A DNA stretch of 64,000 nucleotides from [Clostridium] scindens ATCC 35704 (GTDB taxonomy: Bacteria > Bacillota > Clostridia > Lachnospirales > Lachnospiraceae): assembly GCF_004295125.1 (NCBI RefSeq), contig NZ_CP036170.1, positions 186,001 to 250,000 on the forward strand, read 5' to 3'. Position 1 is the first letter of the stretch. Each line of letters opens with the position of its first letter. Below the pieces are notes generated by a model that saw only the letters and a program-made list of their open reading frames with translations, searched no databases and was not told the origin of the DNA. Of the stretch, positions 62,112 to 64,000 are shown in pieces. Made by a program: the position numbers and the translations under genes.

Positions 62112-62981
62112 TGCAAGGACATCACCTACTCCGCCCATTTCTCTGACCGTTGAATATTCCGGCAGGGTCTTCGCAAGTTCTTGCATTCGTGTTAAAATGA
62201 GAAACAGAGAACTATCTACAGTTCTCAATACCGATATCGCTTCCTGTACTAACATTTTGGTCGATGGGGTACCGGAAGACAGTGTGGAAATACCATTGGA
62301 AGCTAATTCATAGACTGCTTCAGCCTTGGATCTGCTTCGGTGGTATTTCTTTTCTTTTGCCCAGTCAAGATACTCCTCTGTGAATTTTTCAAGGCTCATG
62401 GCTGTGATTAGATCAAAATGCCAAAATTGCTCCACAAAGTCGCTGAGCTTGTCCTTGCCATTAGCTTCATTCCAACTGTTAAACATCTTCTTAATACCAG
62501 GCATCACATAATCCAGGATATGCGTCAATTCCTGCAATGCTTTCACGTGAAGTTCCATATAGTGTCGATACCTGCGACCTAAAAGTTTAAGCTCTGCATA
62601 AATTTCTTCATCACCTTTATATCTTTGTAATTTGAACCATTTCTCGATTCCGTAATTTGCAATCATTATTGAATCAAGTTTGTCTGTTTTTGCACCTCGA
62701 ATACTGTTGTCCTTTGCATATTTCTTCATTGCGAATGGATTAATAACAGATACGAAATATCCTTTTTCGTGAAAGAATGTCAATATAGGCAAATGATAAA
62801 TTCCTGTAGCCTCCATCACGATCCTTATCTCCCCATCTAGCTTATTTAGCAGATCATCGAGAGCATTCAGCTCCTTCTCCCCATGCAGCATCTCAAAAGG
62901 ACTACACATAATCTCTCCATACGGCTTCAGTATGCAGACTGTACTTTTTCCCTTGGATACATCAATTCCTACGCTTATCAT
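62112..62981 (-). pseudogene. IS110-family transposase, N-terminal part (split by transposon)
   Basis: From ATG 62981 (behind GAGGAGG) the frame reads ISVGIDVSKGKSTVCILKPY, IVMEATGIYHLPILTFFHEK, INPFAMKKYAKDN and TKTDKLDS-like AKTDKLDSIMIANYG, the DEDD RuvC-like part of IS110 transposases. It continues to EYSTVREMGGVGDVLA and then runs into transposon end sequence (CRPAN, stop at 62094). The missing C-terminal third is at 58219-58557. The original gene was about 400 residues. Confidence 0.92.
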
Positions 62982-63367
62982 CCAGAACCTCCTCTAACTG
63001 TTTTAGTAATTGTCCCAGCTACACTTATTACCATTCAGTTTAGTTGGTTACGCGGGAGCGAATCCCTACCTGCTTAATCGAATGCTTATAATAAGAGGTT
63101 GGTTAACGGTTTTTGTGACGGATGTGGCAATCCAAAAAAGCCGACGTTAGACCAATTACTCCCCTTATTATAATAAAATAAGTGCAGATGTCAGAGTTAA
63201 TTACTCTCTAACAACTACACTTTTATGGTACTAAAAAAGACTTTGCTAAAATAAGACAAGGCACTACATGAGAATGGTAGGCGGCGAGTCCTTCAACAGA
63301 GGGACTGAACCCTCTGATTACATAGAAATCCTGCTTGCAGGAAATCTGGGAAAGGAGGGCTTGACTT
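62982..63367. other. IS110 upstream end and 5' leader of the small toxin gene
   Basis: No protein gene here. A likely promoter for the toxin mRNA is TTAGAC (63147-63152)-16 bp-TATAAT (63169-63174). The transcript from about 63181 would have a leader of about 187 nt with hairpins, e.g. GATTTCCTGC/GCAGGAAATC-type pairing at 63325-63346. The exact IS110 boundary is not visible. Confidence 0.5.
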
Positions 63368-63460
63368 ATGAGTGACTTTGAAATGCTCTCCATCGTACTA
63401 ATGATACTTAGTATTGTTGTAACGATTCTGATAGCGTATATAAATCTATCAAAAAAGTAA
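63368..63460 (+). CDS. Putative holin-like type I toxin peptide
   Basis: The 30-residue peptide MSDFEMLSIVLMILSIVVTI... ends AYINLSKK. One hydrophobic helix spans residues 6-25 with a charged tail, the pattern of the TxpA/Fst-like and 'putative holin-like toxin' group. AAAGGAGGG lies 9 nt before ATG 63368, an unusually strong ribosome site. A long structured leader precedes it and a symmetrical terminator follows; a convergent promoter faces it (63550-63578). The size, hydrophobicity and antisense layout support a type I toxin-antitoxin module. Toxicity is inferred. Confidence 0.78.
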   Translation: MSDFEMLSIVLMILSIVVTILIAYINLSKK

Positions 63461-63494
63461 CCGCCCTCAGCCAAAGGAATACGGTTACTTTTTT
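63450..63494. terminator. Bidirectional terminator shared by toxin mRNA and antisense RNA
   Basis: AAAAAAGTAACCG and CGGTTACTTTTTT form a 13-bp stem with a loop of about 18 nt and T tracts on both strands. It overlaps the last codons of the toxin gene. Confidence 0.85.
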
Positions 63495-63544
63495 GTAACT
63501 TTATCAAATTTGGACCAACCAACTATCAGTAGTGCCTTTTTATA
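63450..63544 (-). ncRNA. Predicted antisense RNA antitoxin
   Basis: Transcription from the minus-strand promoter at 63550-63578 would start near 63544 and stop at the shared terminator near 63450. That gives an RNA of about 95 nt complementary to the 3' end of the toxin mRNA, as in the TxpA/RatA pair. No protein is encoded. Existence is predicted only. Confidence 0.55.
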
Positions 63545-63549
63545 TCTAT

Positions 63550-63578
63550 AATATACCACCCTTTAAGCACCTTGTAAA
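63550..63578 (-). promoter_or_regulatory. Promoter facing the toxin gene
   Basis: On the minus strand TTTACA (63573-63578), a 17-bp spacer and TATATT (63550-63555) form a good sigma-A promoter reading toward the toxin gene. Confidence 0.7.
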
Positions 63579-64000
63579 CATGTAACTTTGTAAACTTGTA
63601 AGCAAACTTGTAAGCATTTCAAACTGTTTTCGGTCAAATTCGGGTCAAATCCTCATAAGAATATATAACAATCTACAGTTTGATAGAATTTCAGAAATCC
63701 CGTATCTTCGGGCTTTTCAACACATTATAACACCATATAAATTAGTTCAATAGTACCTCATTCTATAAGAAAACAAAGAACGCAGCAATTCAATGGATTT
63801 ATCTCCCAAAAGAAATACTGCGTTTTATCAAAATGTGGATTAAGGCGGAACACCGCCACTAGTGAAAGCGGTCTAAAAGACATATCACATGACTATTTTT
63901 CTGTATAACTTGGTTTTAAAGTTACTCTCTTATTTGGTACAATACAAATATCAAATATAGGCGGTGTTTTTATAATTGAACAACAGCAAAAGTTATTGAT
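63579..64000. other. AT-rich tail without a recognisable gene
   Basis: I see no complete gene. A start region may lie at the very end: GGCGGTG at 63961-63967 precedes a possible frame reading EQQQKLL to the window edge, but no ATG is present and it is too short to judge. Confidence 0.4.

Noticed and set aside
63223-63522. 99-codon minus-strand open frame over the small toxin gene
   Set aside because: No ribosome site; the opposite-strand peptide gene with strong ribosome site and the shared terminator explain the region better.
1-64000. tRNA or rRNA genes
   Set aside because: Looked for GTTCRANNC-type T loops with acceptor pairing in the gaps and found none convincing; a covariance search would be decisive.

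Overview
The window looks like a chromosomal segment from a gut Lachnospiraceae bacterium (Dorea / Clostridium scindens type). That placement rests on family content: PFOR, PPDK, a K+-dependent membrane pyrophosphatase, an ECF module, NiaR-linked NAD synthesis and a lysine riboswitch on an NhaC-type transporter. It was not tested by a search. Most genes are ordinary core metabolism, but several stretches are mobile or regulatory.

Layout. 1-4.3 kb: partial PAP2 membrane protein, then the nadA-nadB-nadC-niaR operon (minus strand). 4.3-5.65 kb: decayed OpuC-type ABC transporter and phosphate butyryltransferase genes. 5.9-8.35 kb: a thioredoxin-reductase-like flavoprotein without its CxxC, then a type I-C CRISPR array with a leader but no cas genes. 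8.35-19.1 kb: ppdK, a broken Gfo/Idh oxidoreductase gene, an IS1182-family element, an M18 aminopeptidase, an HUH (REP-type) transposase framed by 55-bp inverted repeats and hairpins, and the threonine catabolic pair tdh-kbl. 19.4-29.6 kb: Ser/Thr transporter sstT, a pentapeptide protein, malQ, and the M16C peptidase-era-yqzL-recO-glyS block. 29.8-46.9 kb: lysine-riboswitch-controlled NhaC-type transporter, a Uma2-type protein, nifJ, an NSS transporter behind a terminator-bearing leader, two COG0523 GTPases, hppA, and PPIase-ecfA1-ecfA2-ecfT-truA. 46.9-51.1 kb: arylsulfotransferase-like protein, papain-fold-like protein, proC, and a divergent GntR regulator.

The most interesting region is 51.2-57.9 kb. 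A five-gene sortase-assembled pilus operon (vWA adhesin, signal-peptidase-like protein, major pilin, class B sortase, minor pilin; minus strand) has the gene order of the Streptococcus pyogenes FCT locus. It is preceded by a segment of about 230 bp bounded by perfect 23-bp inverted repeats. That segment carries a consensus promoter and a hairpin, and a tyrosine recombinase gene lies right beside it. In this assembly the promoter points away from the pilus genes, so this looks like a phase-variable pilus captured in the OFF orientation.

57.9-64 kb is a mobile region. A four-gene TniA/TniB-like transposon (58558-62111, TGT...ACA ends, 5-6 bp target duplication) is inserted inside an IS110-family transposase gene whose two halves can be rejoined in frame. 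After it comes a probable type I toxin-antitoxin module: a 30-residue hydrophobic peptide facing a convergent antisense RNA. No rRNA or tRNA genes were seen.
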